A DNA stretch of 64,000 nt from Diaphorobacter sp. HDW4B (GTDB lineage: Bacteria > Pseudomonadota > Gammaproteobacteria > Burkholderiales > Burkholderiaceae_C). The notes under the pieces are model-generated. The model was given only the letters and a program-made list of their open reading frames with translations, made no database searches and had not been told where the DNA came from. Positions 10,037-18,664 of the stretch are shown one piece after another; the stretch's first letter is position 1; the number at the start of each line of letters is the position of its first letter. The stretch covers positions 2,759,501 to 2,823,500 of the forward strand of contig NZ_CP049905.1 of NCBI RefSeq assembly GCF_011305535.1. Direction: 5' to 3'. A program made the translations under genes and the position numbers.

Positions 10037-10543
10037 TCAGTCGGCGGCGGGAGTGGGGGCGTTCATGGTCTGCAGCCGGTCATGCACAAGGCGCAGTTGC
10101 TGCTGCATGGCGTGCGTGCCCGCGTCGCCAATCGACGACCAGATTTGCACGTACACGGCCTGCACCAGCGGCATGGCGATCGCGAGCAGGGCTGAGCCCT
10201 CGGGCGTGAGCCGCAACTGCAGACTGCGCCGGTCCTGCGCGTCGGCCGAGCGCACGACGAGGCCGCGCTGCTCCAGCCCGTCGAGCAACCGCGTGACCTG
10301 GGTGCGAGTGGCGTCGAGCGACACACTGAGCGACGAGGGCCGCAGTGGCTCGTGCACGCTGTCGGCCAGCAGGTTGAGCGCGAGGTATTCCTTCATGTGC
10401 AGCGCGTGCGGCGCCAGCGCCTCGTTCACGCGCTGCTCCAGCAACACGGCGCTGTGCAGCAGCAGGCGCGAGGCGGCCACGGCATCCAGCAATTGCTTGG
10501 GTTTGCCGGCCAGAATGCGTTCAAGGCGGGAGTCGAGGCTCAT
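10037..10543 (-). CDS. MarR-family transcriptional regulator
   Basis: 168-residue MarR-type winged-helix repressor. The core is LRPSSLSVSLDATRTQVTRLLDGLEQRGLV (helix-turn-helix, roughly residues 70-100), then RRSLQLRLTPEGSALL (the wing and the typical R-x-L-TPEG stretch), with helical dimerisation ends. It is the first gene of a two-gene unit with the DHA2 efflux pump and most likely represses that unit until a drug or phenolic ligand binds. A perfect 8-bp inverted repeat lies 20-53 nt upstream of its start and is a candidate operator. Confidence 0.93.
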   Translation of the reverse strand: MSLDSRLERILAGKPKQLLDAVAASRLLLHSAVLLEQRVNEALAPHALHMKEYLALNLLADSVHEPLRPSSLSVSLDATRTQVTRLLDGLEQRGLVVRSADAQDRRSLQLRLTPEGSALLAIAMPLVQAVYVQIWSSIGDAGTHAMQQQLRLVHDRLQTMNAPTPAAD

Positions 10544-10563
10544 GGTCGTCGTGGGTGTTTATT

Positions 10564-10596
10564 TGATTTCATTTGTAATTATATCGTTTGAAATCA
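10564..10596. promoter_or_regulatory. Candidate MarR operator
   Basis: Perfect inverted repeat TGATTTCA (10564-10571) / TGAAATCA (10589-10596) with a 17-bp spacer. Each arm sits inside a similar 14-mer (TTTGATTTCATTTG and TTTGAAATCATTTG). It is AT-rich in a GC-rich context and lies just upstream of the marR start, where autorepression sites are expected. It could also affect divergent uvrA. Confidence 0.5.
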
Positions 10597-10729
10597 TTTG
10601 ATGCAGGCACGCCTCAGCCAGAGGGCGAATGCTGCGCGCAATAGGCTTGAATCGTGCGGGGCTGTGCAGTGCAAAGGGCGGTGACCTATGATGTCCGGTT
10701 CGCCTGCGAAGTTTGAGATTTGAGATTCC

Positions 10730-13700
10730 ATGCCCTCCAAGCAAGACAAGTCCCCGCCGATGCATCCCGAAGCCGACAGCGACTTCGAACGTGAGCGCAG
10801 CACCGCTGCGGGTCGCTATCTGGGCAGTTCGCTGCGCGAGCGGCGCATCAGCATTCGCGGCGCGCGCACGCACAATCTCAAGAACATCGACCTCGATATT
10901 CCGCGCGACCAGCTCGTGGTGATCACCGGGCTGTCGGGTTCGGGCAAATCCAGCTTGGCGTTCGACACGCTGTATGCCGAAGGCCAGCGCCGCTATGTGG
11001 AGAGCCTCTCGACCTATGCGCGCCAGTTTCTGGGCCGTTTGGACAAGCCGGATGTCGATCTGATCGAAGGCCTCTCGCCCGCCATCAGCATCGAGCAGAA
11101 GGCCACCAGCCACAACCCGCGCTCCACTGTGGGCACGGTCACCGAGATCTATGACTACCTGCGCCTGCTCTACGCGCGTGCAGGCACGCCGTTCTGCCCC
11201 GATCACAACCTGCCGCTTTCCGCGCAGACCGTGAGCCAGATGGTCGATTCGATGCTCGCGCTGCCCGACGATACGCGCATCATGCTGCTCGCCCCCGTTG
11301 CGCGGCAGAAGAAGGGCGAGTTCGTCGATCTGTTCACGCAGATGCAGGCGCTCGGCTACGTGCGTTTTCGCGTGGATGGCACGGTCTACGAATTCGAAAA
11401 TTTGCCGCCGTTGAAGAAGACCGAGAAGCACGACATCGACGTGGTGATCGACCGCCTGCGTGTGCGGCCCGATGCCAAGCAGCGTCTGGCCGAAAGCGTG
11501 GAAGCCGTGCTGCGCGTGGGCGGCGCGGAAGGCAATGGCCGCGTGCTGGTGCTGGAGATGGATACCGACGAGGAGCACCTGTTCTCCAGCAAGTTCGCCT
11601 GCCCGATCTGTGGCTATTCGCTGCCCGAGCTGGAGCCGCGATTGTTCTCTTTCAACTCGCCAACGGGTGCCTGCCCGTCGTGCGATGGCATCGGTCAGCA
11701 GGAAGTGTTCGATCCGGCGCGCGTCGTGGCTTTTCCCACCTTGAGTCTCGCGAGCGGCGCGATCAAGGGTTGGGATCGCCGCAATGGCTACTACTTTGCG
11801 ATGCTGGAGAGCCTGGCCAAGCATTACGGCTTCGATGTGGAAACGCCCTTCGAGGAGCTGCCCGAGCGCGTGCGCAACGTGCTGCTGTATGGATCGGGCA
11901 CCGAGGAAATCGCGTTCTCGTATCTGCTCGACAGCGGTCCGAACAAGGGCAAGCCGATTCTGCGTAGCCACCCGTTCGAAGGCATTCTGCCCAACATGGC
12001 GCGGCGTTATCGCGAGACCGATTCCACGGTCGTGCGCGAAGACCTGGCGCGCTATCGCAGCACGCAGTCCTGCCCCGATTGCCACGGCGCGCGCCTGCGC
12101 CGCGAGGCGCGCCATGTGATGGTGGGCGAGGGTGACGAAGCGCTGGCGATTCAGCAGATCAGCCACCGCACGCTGTCGGATGCGCTCGCGTGGTTCGAGC
12201 ACCTGAAGCTCGGCGGAGCCAAGGCCGAGATCGCCGACAAGATCGTGCGCGAGATCGCATCGCGCCTGACCTTTCTGAACGACGTGGGGCTGAACTATCT
12301 GAGCCTCGACCGCAGCGCGGAAACGCTCTCGGGCGGCGAGGCGCAGCGCATTCGTCTGGCCAGCCAGATCGGCTCGGGCCTGACGGGCGTGATGTATGTG
12401 CTCGACGAGCCCAGCATCGGCCTGCACCAGCGCGACAACGACCGCCTTATCGGCACGCTGCAGCATCTGCGCGACATCGGCAACAGCGTGATCGTGGTGG
12501 AGCATGACGAAGACATGATCCGCGCCGCCGACCATTGCGTGGACATGGGCCCCGGCGCGGGCGTGCACGGCGGGCGCGTGATGGCGCAAGGCACCTACGA
12601 CGAGCTGTGCGCCGAGCCGCAATCGCTGACCGGCCAGTATCTTTCCGGCAAATTGAACATTCCCGTGCCCAAGCGCCGCACGCCCTGGCATCCGGTGCTG
12701 GAAGCCGATCTGCCCGCGACCGAGAAGCCCACCAAGTCACGCTTTCCGCAAACGCCTGCGAGCCAGCGCAAGGCCGAGCGCATGGAGGTGCACCGTGCCA
12801 CGCAGGGCAAGCTGCAGGCACTGCGCGTGATTGGCGCAAGCGGCCACAGTCTGAAAGATGTGACCGCGGAGTTTCCAGTCGGTCTGCTCACCTGCGTGAC
12901 CGGCGTTTCCGGCTCGGGCAAGAGCACGCTGGTGAACGACACGCTGTACGCCGCCGTCGCTCGTCAGCTCTACCGCGCGCATGAAGAGCCCGCGCCGCAC
13001 GAAGCCATCGAAGGCATCGACTACTTCGACAAGTGCATCAACGTGGACCAGTCACCGATTGGCCGCACGCCGCGCAGCAATCCCGCGACCTATACGGGCC
13101 TGTTCACGCCGATCCGCGAACTCATGGCCGAGACCAACACCGCCAAGGAACGCGGCTACGGCCCGGGCCGTTTCAGCTTCAACGTGGCCGGTGGCCGCTG
13201 CGAAGCCTGTCAGGGCGACGGCGTGGTGAAGGTCGAGATGCACTTTCTGCCCGACGTCTACGTGCCCTGCGATGTGTGCCACGGCGAGCGCTACAACCGC
13301 GAAACGCTGGAAGTGCAGTGGAAGGGCAAGAACATCGCGCAGATTCTCGACCTCACGGTGGAAGATGCGCATGCCTTCTTCAAGGACGTGCCCAGCATCG
13401 CACGCAAACTGCAAACGCTGCTCGACGTGGGGCTGTCGTACATCCGCCTTGGCCAAAGCGCGACCACGCTGTCGGGCGGCGAGGCGCAGCGCGTGAAGCT
13501 CGCGCAGGAACTCTCCAAACGCGACACGGGTCGCACGCTGTACATCCTCGACGAGCCCACGACCGGCCTGCATTTTGCCGACATCGACCTGCTGCTCAAG
13601 GTGCTGCTGCAACTGCGCGACGCGGGCAACACCATCGTCGTCATCGAGCACAACCTCGACGTGATCAAGACGGCCGACTGGATCATCGACATGGGGCCGG

Positions 13701-13810
13701 AAGGTGGCGATGGCGGCGGCATGGTGGTGGCCACAGGCACGCCGGAGGAGGTGGCGGACAACGCTGCGAGCCATACCGGGCGTTATCTGAAGCGGTATCT
13801 GCAGGGCTGA
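10730..13810 (+). CDS. uvrA: Excinuclease ABC subunit A
   Basis: 1026-residue UvrA, the DNA damage-recognition ATPase of nucleotide excision repair, acting with UvrB and UvrC in the cytoplasm. Two ABC modules: Walker A GLSGSGKS at 67-74 and GVSGSGKS in the second half; signatures [12 protein letters not shown] and [12 protein letters not shown]; Walker B regions [10 protein letters not shown] and [10 protein letters not shown]. Zinc modules show CPICGYS...CPSCDG and CEACQGDG...CDVCHG. It is longer than E. coli UvrA (about 940) because of an N-terminal extension (about 35 residues) and an inserted Pro/Lys-rich linker between the modules near PKRRTPWHP. It is divergent from the MarR/efflux pair. 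ATG 10730 is used; ATG 10760 is possible. Confidence 0.97.
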   Translation: MPSKQDKSPPMHPEADSDFERERSTAAGRYLGSSLRERRISIRGARTHNLKNIDLDIPRDQLVVITGLSGSGKSSLAFDTLYAEGQRRYVESLSTYARQFLGRLDKPDVDLIEGLSPAISIEQKATSHNPRSTVGTVTEIYDYLRLLYARAGTPFCPDHNLPLSAQTVSQMVDSMLALPDDTRIMLLAPVARQKKGEFVDLFTQMQALGYVRFRVDGTVYEFENLPPLKKTEKHDIDVVIDRLRVRPDAKQRLAESVEAVLRVGGAEGNGRVLVLEMDTDEEHLFSSKFACPICGYSLPELEPRLFSFNSPTGACPSCDGIGQQEVFDPARVVAFPTLSLASGAIKGWDRRNGYYFAMLESLAKHYGFDVETPFEELPERVRNVLLYGSGTEEIAFSYLLDSGPNKGKPILRSHPFEGILPNMARRYRETDSTVVREDLARYRSTQSCPDCHGARLRREARHVMVGEGDEALAIQQISHRTLSDALAWFEHLKLGGAKAEIADKIVREIASRLTFLNDVGLNYLSLDRSAETLSGGEAQRIRLASQIGSGLTGVMYVLDEPSIGLHQRDNDRLIGTLQHLRDIGNSVIVVEHDEDMIRAADHCVDMGPGAGVHGGRVMAQGTYDELCAEPQSLTGQYLSGKLNIPVPKRRTPWHPVLEADLPATEKPTKSRFPQTPASQRKAERMEVHRATQGKLQALRVIGASGHSLKDVTAEFPVGLLTCVTGVSGSGKSTLVNDTLYAAVARQLYRAHEEPAPHEAIEGIDYFDKCINVDQSPIGRTPRSNPATYTGLFTPIRELMAETNTAKERGYGPGRFSFNVAGGRCEACQGDGVVKVEMHFLPDVYVPCDVCHGERYNRETLEVQWKGKNIAQILDLTVEDAHAFFKDVPSIARKLQTLLDVGLSYIRLGQSATTLSGGEAQRVKLAQELSKRDTGRTLYILDEPTTGLHFADIDLLLKVLLQLRDAGNTIVVIEHNLDVIKTADWIIDMGPEGGDGGGMVVATGTPEEVADNAASHTGRYLKRYLQG

Positions 13811-13840
13811 TGCGCGGCGCTGCAGAGTGTTCCAACAAAG

Positions 13841-13979
13841 TGTCCCATTTCGAGACAGCTGTCGTTGCTTGGAGCGTTGCAGCGAACAGTCCGCCTTGCG
13901 GCGATGGGTTTTGTTTGAAGAAAAAAACTCAATGAAATCAATCAACTGAGGGTGCTGTGCGATCTGGCACGGGTCTTGA
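13841..13979 (+). promoter_or_regulatory. Sigma-54-like promoter and upstream activator palindrome for aldehyde dehydrogenase
   Basis: TGGCACG (13965-13971), four bases, then TTGAG (13976-13980) fits the -24/-12 sigma-54 consensus with correct spacing, except that the -12 GC reads GA. About 110 bp upstream, TGTCCCATTTCGAGACA (13841-13857) has TGTC/GACA dyad symmetry, the right position for an enhancer-binding protein of the AcoR type. Homologous acetaldehyde dehydrogenase genes are often RpoN-dependent; the site assignment is inference. Confidence 0.5.
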
Positions 13980-14054
13980 GTGAGGGGATGCATCGGTCTG
14001 CGCAATCGCAACCGGATCGATGTACCAAAACCCGCATTTCTGGAGACTACGAGC

Positions 14055-15578
14055 ATGACGGTATACGCAGCACCCGGCGCAGTTGGCGCCAAGATCGCCT
14101 ACAAATCCCGCTACGACAACTTCATTGGCGGCAAGTTCGTGCCACCCGTGAAGGGCCAGTATTTCGACGTGATCACGCCGGTGACCGGCCAGGTCTACAC
14201 GCAGGCAGCGCGCTCCACGGCGGAAGACATCGAGCTCGCGCTGGACGCGGCGCATGCTGCGGCAGACGCTTGGGGCAAGACCGATGTGGCCACGCGCTCC
14301 AACATCCTGCTGAAGATCGCCGACCGCATCGAAGCCAATCTGGAACTGCTGGCCTATGCCGAAACCGTGGACAACGGCAAGGCGATCCGCGAAACGCTGA
14401 ATGCCGACATTCCGCTGGCGGCCGACCATTTCCGCTACTTTGCCGGTGCCCTGCGTGCGCAGGAAGGCGGCATCAGCCAGATCGACGACAACACCGTCGC
14501 CTATCACTTCCACGAGCCGCTGGGCGTCGTGGGCCAGATCATTCCCTGGAACTTCCCGATCCTGATGGCCGCGTGGAAGATTCCTCCAGCGCTGGCTGCG
14601 GGCAATGCCATCGTGCTCAAGCCTGCGGAGAGCACACCCATCAGCCTGCTGATTCTGGTCGAGCTGATCGCCGACCTGCTGCCACCCGGCGTGCTCAACG
14701 TGGTCAACGGTTTTGGTCGTGAGGCGGGCATGCCGCTGGCGTCGAGCAAGCGCATCGCCAAGATCGCGTTCACCGGCTCGACCAGCACCGGCCGCGTGAT
14801 TGCGCAGGCCGCTGCCAACAACCTGATTCCAGCGACTCTGGAACTCGGCGGCAAGTCGCCCAACATCTTCTTTGCCGACATCATGGACAAGGACGATGCC
14901 TTCCTCGACAAGGCGATCGAAGGCATGGTGCTGTTCGCGTTCAATCAGGGCGAGGTCTGCACCTGCCCAAGCCGCGCGCTGATTCAGGAAAGCATCTACG
15001 ACAAGTTCATGGAGCGCGTGCTCAAGCGCGTGGCGGCCATCAAGCAGCTGAGCCCGCTGGATACCGATTCCATGATGGGTGCGCAGGCGAGCAAGGAACA
15101 GCTCACCAAGATCCTGTCGTACCTGGATCTCGGCAAGCAAGAGGGTGCGGAAGTGCTCATCGGCGGTGACCAGGCCCGACTGCAGGGCGATCTGGAAGGC
15201 GGCTACTACGTGCAGCCCACGCTGTTCAAGGGCCACAACAAGATGCGCATCTTCCAGGAAGAAATCTTCGGCCCGGTGCTGGCGGTGACGACCTTCAAGG
15301 ACGAAGCCGAAGCGTTGGCGATTGCCAACGACACGCTGTATGGCCTCGGCGCTGGTGTGTGGTCACGCAACGGCAATGTGGCGTATCGCATGGGCCGTGC
15401 GATCAAGGCAGGTCGTGTGTGGACGAACTGCTATCACGCTTATCCTGCGCATGCGGCGTTTGGTGGGTACAAGGAGTCTGGTATTGGGCGTGAGAATCAC
15501 GGGATGATGTTGAATCATTACCAACAGACTAAGAATTTGTTGGTGAGCTATTCGGAGAATAAGCTCGGGTTCTTCTGA
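14055..15578 (+). CDS. NAD-dependent acetaldehyde dehydrogenase (AcoD/AldB/ExaC-like)
   Basis: 507-residue class I aldehyde dehydrogenase closest in character to acetaldehyde dehydrogenase II (AcoD, ExaC, AldB), oxidising acetaldehyde and related aldehydes to acids with NAD. Conserved residues are visible: N166 in PWNFP, the general base E263 in LELGGK, the nucleophile C302 in the family-typical [14 protein letters not shown], and the Rossmann loop [11 protein letters not shown] 14055 follows GGAG and gives [11 protein letters not shown]. Its partner DUF779 gene lies 336 bp downstream, separated by a repeat element. A sigma-54-like promoter with an upstream palindrome suggests control by an AcoR-type activator responding to acetoin or alcohol metabolism. 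Confidence 0.95.
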   Translation: MTVYAAPGAVGAKIAYKSRYDNFIGGKFVPPVKGQYFDVITPVTGQVYTQAARSTAEDIELALDAAHAAADAWGKTDVATRSNILLKIADRIEANLELLAYAETVDNGKAIRETLNADIPLAADHFRYFAGALRAQEGGISQIDDNTVAYHFHEPLGVVGQIIPWNFPILMAAWKIPPALAAGNAIVLKPAESTPISLLILVELIADLLPPGVLNVVNGFGREAGMPLASSKRIAKIAFTGSTSTGRVIAQAAANNLIPATLELGGKSPNIFFADIMDKDDAFLDKAIEGMVLFAFNQGEVCTCPSRALIQESIYDKFMERVLKRVAAIKQLSPLDTDSMMGAQASKEQLTKILSYLDLGKQEGAEVLIGGDQARLQGDLEGGYYVQPTLFKGHNKMRIFQEEIFGPVLAVTTFKDEAEALAIANDTLYGLGAGVWSRNGNVAYRMGRAIKAGRVWTNCYHAYPAHAAFGGYKESGIGRENHGMMLNHYQQTKNLLVSYSENKLGFF

Positions 15579-15606
15579 TTCTTTGTGCTTCGGCGATGAA
15601 GAACTA

Positions 15607-15653
15607 CTCCCTCTCCTGCTTTTTGTGGGGGAGGGGTTGTGTGGGGTGAGGGA
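15607..15653. repeat. CCCTCTCC / GGGGAGGGG dispersed palindrome
   Basis: Inverted repeat CCCTCTCC (about 15610-15617) pairing with GGGGGAGGGG (15627-15636) across TGCTTTTTGT, followed by GTGGGGTGAGGG. This layout matches a well-known extragenic palindrome found across many proteobacteria. It sits immediately downstream of the aldehyde dehydrogenase gene and may also cap its transcript. Confidence 0.5.
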
Positions 15654-15683
15654 AATTTGGCCTTCGTTATGTTTTTGTTTACG

Positions 15684-15885
15684 GAGGCCGGGACTGCCCC
15701 CGGCTGGGCAGTCACTTTTTGCTTGCGCGCAAAAAGTAACCAAAAACGCGCTTGAAGTCATCCGGAAGAACTCACTTTGCGCCAAAGGCGCTCCGTTCGG
15801 GCAACCGCCGGAAGTCAGTTTGGAAGAGGTATTTTCGGCACTTTGCTTCGCTCGTGCCTCTTTTCATCTCGCGACTTCGCGAGAT
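15684..15885. repeat. About 200-bp dispersed repeat, copy 1
   Basis: Alignable over its length, same orientation, with 18461-18657. Shared landmarks in order: GCCGGG-rich start, GTCACTTTT(T)GCTTGCGC followed by GCAAAA(A)GTAACCAAAA, GCGCTT-GAA, TCCGG-AGAACTC, AGGCGCTCCG, CAACCGCCGGAAGTCAGTTT, GGCACTT-GC, GCTCGTGCC, and a terminal TCTCGCGACTTCGCGAGAT palindrome. It contains two perfect dyads: ACTTTTTGC/GCAAAAAGT and TCTCGCGA/TCGCGAGA. It lies between the aldehyde dehydrogenase and DUF779 genes, which are normally adjacent, so it has been inserted in an operon. Confidence 0.75.
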
Positions 15886-15914
15886 GTCTTTTGCAAGTTT
15901 TTGAGGGCTCTTTT

Positions 15915-16289
15915 ATGGTCGATAAGGTTGTGGCTACTCCGGCTGCCTTGGAGCTTATCTCGGAGCTTAAGCTGCAGTATGGGCCTGAGCTGATGTTTCA
16001 TCAGTCGGGCGGTTGCTGCGACAACAGTGCGGCCAATTGTTATCTTCCCGGCGAGATCACCATGGGGGCCGGGGATGTGTTTCTGGGGGAGATTGGCGGG
16101 TGCCGTTTCTACATCGGCATTGCGCAGTATGAGTATTGGAAGCACACGCAGTTGATCATCGATGTGATCGAGGGACACGGGGGCACGTTGTCGCTCGAAG
16201 GGCCTACGGGCAAGGCCTTTCACACGCGTTCGCGGGTGTTCACGGATGAGGAGTTGAAAGAGCTGGGCATCGAGCGCCCAGCTCCGTGA
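15915..16289 (+). CDS. DUF779 protein (aldehyde dehydrogenase partner)
   Basis: 124-residue DUF779 family protein. Members are small, Cys-containing and almost always encoded beside acetaldehyde dehydrogenase genes; the molecular role is not established. Visible: the HQSGGCCDNSAANC cysteine cluster near residues 29-42, then GDVFLGEIGGCRFYIG and WKHTQLIIDVIEGHGGTLSLEGPTGKAFHTRSRVFTDEEL, the typical core. ATG 15915 fits the family length; the frame upstream of it runs through repeat DNA and is not coding. It is probably co-transcribed with the dehydrogenase despite the inserted repeat. Confidence 0.9.
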   Translation: MVDKVVATPAALELISELKLQYGPELMFHQSGGCCDNSAANCYLPGEITMGAGDVFLGEIGGCRFYIGIAQYEYWKHTQLIIDVIEGHGGTLSLEGPTGKAFHTRSRVFTDEELKELGIERPAP

Positions 16290-16306
16290 TCAACCTCTTA
16301 CCTGTT

Positions 16307-17284
16307 TTAACTCAGCAGACGACGGCGTGCAAAGCGCACTACCGTGACGCCGTTGCGTGCCTGGCGTGTCGAGGGCATGACGAGCACGCAGTCATCGTAC
16401 GGTGTGGTGACGGGTTCGCCGTCGTTGTTGCCGATGACGGTGCCTGCTTTTTCGATCACTTCCAAACCGGTGAAGGGTTCGGTGAAAGTGAATTTTTCGC
16501 TTTTTGCGACGACAGGGCCGGTAACCTCCAAAGCCCATTGGCGTGGTGCGTTGCTTTGACGCCAGCCTGCGAGCTGGGTGTCCAGGGTGTTGCGCGAGAA
16601 GGTTTCGGAGGCTTCGAGAAAACGCACGCACATGTCTTGCGCCACCACGCGGCTTTGTGGGTCGCCGTGGAAGCCGCATTCGATCAGCAGGGTGCGTGAG
16701 TCACCAGCTTGTGCGTCAGGCAGGCCGAAGCGGCCGTAGTCGCGCATGCGTGTGCCGTCCTTGTGACCGGCATCGACCACGATGTGCTCGGGCGAGCGCA
16801 TCTGCTTGGCCAGTTCCAGGTTGCGTGGCTGCACGCCGGTGAGTGACAGCGGTGCGCTGGGTTCGTGCATGGAGTGCAGGTCGAGTACCCAGTCCGCCTT
16901 TTGAATGAACGGACGCAGGGCAGCTGCGCGGCGGCGCTCTGCGGTGTCGGCGGCGTCAATGCGGTCATCGCTCCACTGGCGGTTCATGTCTTGATCGACA
17001 AAACGCGATGCGTCGTGGTTGTCCGGATCGAACTTGTCGAACGCGTTGATGTTGCAGAACGCGAGCGTGAGCGTGCCTTGTTCGGACTTCACGCCCGCTT
17101 CGAGCAGGCCCTTGAGCGCCCATGCACCGCACAGCTCGTTGCCGTGGATCAGCGCGCTGATCAGCACGTTGCGACCGGGCTTGCCGGAGTCGAAATGCCA
17201 GACGCCCTCGGTGCCTGTGTTGCCTGCGCGCCAAGCGGAGATGTCGGGCGCGGGGAGGTCGAACTTCAATGTCGTGTTGGCCAT
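16307..17284 (-). CDS. M14-family succinylglutamate desuccinylase/aspartoacylase-like hydrolase
   Basis: 325-residue zinc-dependent amidohydrolase of the AstE/ASPA branch of peptidase family M14, predicted to cleave an N-acyl amino acid or similar amide in the cytoplasm. Zinc-ligand motif HGNE (in ISALIHGNELCG), third ligand region LDLHSM, and LLIECGFHGD with the catalytic glutamate are all present. ATG 17284 is preceded by GAGG and lies 11 nt after the Bug receptor stop, so the two are one operon. The receptor probably feeds this enzyme's substrate; family members act on acylated amino acids, but the actual substrate is unknown. Confidence 0.88.
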   Translation of the reverse strand: MANTTLKFDLPAPDISAWRAGNTGTEGVWHFDSGKPGRNVLISALIHGNELCGAWALKGLLEAGVKSEQGTLTLAFCNINAFDKFDPDNHDASRFVDQDMNRQWSDDRIDAADTAERRRAAALRPFIQKADWVLDLHSMHEPSAPLSLTGVQPRNLELAKQMRSPEHIVVDAGHKDGTRMRDYGRFGLPDAQAGDSRTLLIECGFHGDPQSRVVAQDMCVRFLEASETFSRNTLDTQLAGWRQSNAPRQWALEVTGPVVAKSEKFTFTEPFTGLEVIEKAGTVIGNNDGEPVTTPYDDCVLVMPSTRQARNGVTVVRFARRRLLS

Positions 17285-17295
17285 GCTTACCTGCC

Positions 17296-18306
17296 TCATT
17301 CCTCGATCTTCGCGAATTTCACGATCTTGGTGTACTTGGCGATTTCGGTGTTGAGGAACTTGTTCATGTCCACATCAGGCGATGCGACGCCCGAGCCTGC
17401 GGCTTCCATCTTCTTGCGGAAGTCGGGCGATTGCAGGGTGTCGTTGAGCGCCTTCTTCAGCTTGGCAGCGATGGGTTGCGGCAGGTTGGCCGGGCCCATG
17501 AGAGCGAACCAGGAGGTGATGTCCACGTTCTTGAATTGCGGGAATTCGGAGAGCGCTGGAATGTCCGGTGTGGCCTGCGAGCGCTTGGCTTCGGTCGTGC
17601 CGAGCGCGATCACCTTGCCTGCCTTGATGTGCGGAAGGCCGCTGGAGAGCACGAACACGCCGAACTCGATGTTGCTGCCGACGAGATCGTTGGTCAGCGG
17701 TGCCACGCCGCGATAGGGGATGTGCGTCATGAACAGGCCGCCCTGCTCCTTGGTCATCTCGCCCGCGAGGTGCAGTGCGGTGCCCACGCCGGAGCTGCCA
17801 TAGCTGAACTTGCCGGGGTTCTTCTTCACGAGTTGCGTGAACTCGTTGGCGTTTTTCACGCCGGATTTGGTGGACGCCACCAGCACCATGGGCTGCGAGC
17901 CGATCAGGCCGATGGGCGTGAAGTTGTTGATGCCGTACTTGACGTTCTTGGTCACGAGCTTGGCGATCGCCAATTCGTTGTTCGCGCCGACCAGCAGCGT
18001 GTAGCCGTCGGCTGCGGCGTTGGCCACTTTCTGCGCGCCGATGGTGCCGCCTGCGCCGCCCACGTTTTCAATCACCACGGGCTGGCCGAGGCGGTTGGAG
18101 AGTTCGGTGCCGACTAGGCGGCCCATCAGGTCGGTGCTGCCTCCGGGTGGGTAGCCGACGACGATGGTGATGGGTTTGGTGGGATAGGCGGCGGGATCTT
18201 CTGCGAATGCCGGGAAGGATGTGGCTGCAGCCAGCAGGGTGAGGGCGCAGGCCGTCAAGGCGGTGGCGGCGCGGCGGGAGATTTGTGGGTTTGTGGGGCT
18301 GCGCAT
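17296..18306 (-). CDS. Bug-family tripartite tricarboxylate receptor (TctC-like)
   Basis: 336-residue periplasmic Bug receptor. ATG 18306 gives a signal peptide with basic N-terminus and ALTACALTLLAAATSFPAFAED cleavage region. Family motifs: YPTKPITIVVGYPPGGSTDLMGRLVG, ENVGGAGGTIGAQKVA, HIPYRGVAPLTNDLV, and ALGTTEAKRSQATPDIPALSEF. The frame is open further upstream, but that part is repeat DNA. It is followed directly by the M14 amidohydrolase and preceded by a LysR gene on the same strand, a common layout for orphan Bug uptake and catabolism modules. No TctAB is seen. Confidence 0.92.
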   Translation of the reverse strand: MRSPTNPQISRRAATALTACALTLLAAATSFPAFAEDPAAYPTKPITIVVGYPPGGSTDLMGRLVGTELSNRLGQPVVIENVGGAGGTIGAQKVANAAADGYTLLVGANNELAIAKLVTKNVKYGINNFTPIGLIGSQPMVLVASTKSGVKNANEFTQLVKKNPGKFSYGSSGVGTALHLAGEMTKEQGGLFMTHIPYRGVAPLTNDLVGSNIEFGVFVLSSGLPHIKAGKVIALGTTEAKRSQATPDIPALSEFPQFKNVDITSWFALMGPANLPQPIAAKLKKALNDTLQSPDFRKKMEAAGSGVASPDVDMNKFLNTEIAKYTKIVKFAKIEE

Positions 18307-18460
18307 GGCTTTATCCGTTTCTTTTTTGCTTGTTGATGAAATGGATTTTGCGGATGTCGTGATGGGGATGTGGTGCTTAAACGGCACCAAGTCGTGCTGT
18401 TTTTTGTGAAATGTCGTTGGGGGTGAGTGTGGCGAACACTGGCTTTGTCGTTGAGGGCGG

Positions 18461-18657
18461 GGGCCGGGTCTCGCCCCGGCGGGCGAGTCACTTTTGCTTG
18501 CGCGCAAAAGTAACCAAAACGCGCTTTGAATACCTCCGGCAGAACTCGACTTCGCGCCGAAGGCGCTCCGCTCGGACAACCGCCGGAAGTCAGTTTTGAA
18601 GAGGTGGTTACGGCACTTCGCGTTGCTCGTGCCGGGGATCTCGCGACTTCGCGAGAT
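18461..18657. repeat. About 200-bp dispersed repeat, copy 2
   Basis: Second copy of the element at 15684-15885, same orientation, starting GGGCCGGGTCTCGCCCCGG and ending with the palindrome TCTCGCGACTTCGCGAGAT. It contains ACTTTTGC/GCAAAAGT. Its right end touches the stop codon of the LysR gene (18665). It fills most of the 358-bp gap between LysR and the Bug receptor; the rest (18307-18460) should hold the receptor promoter, but no clear -35/-10 was recognised. Confidence 0.75.
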
Positions 18658-18664
18658 GGGGCGT

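Noticed and set aside
7082-10195. Very long open frame (over 1000 codons) on the plus strand
   Set aside because: It is antisense to two well-supported MFS genes and is rich in His/Arg/Gln as expected for a GC-rich shadow frame.
15583-15914. Possible small protein encoded in the repeat before DUF779
   Set aside because: The frame runs through the dispersed repeat, has no ribosome site and is not kept in phase between the two copies.
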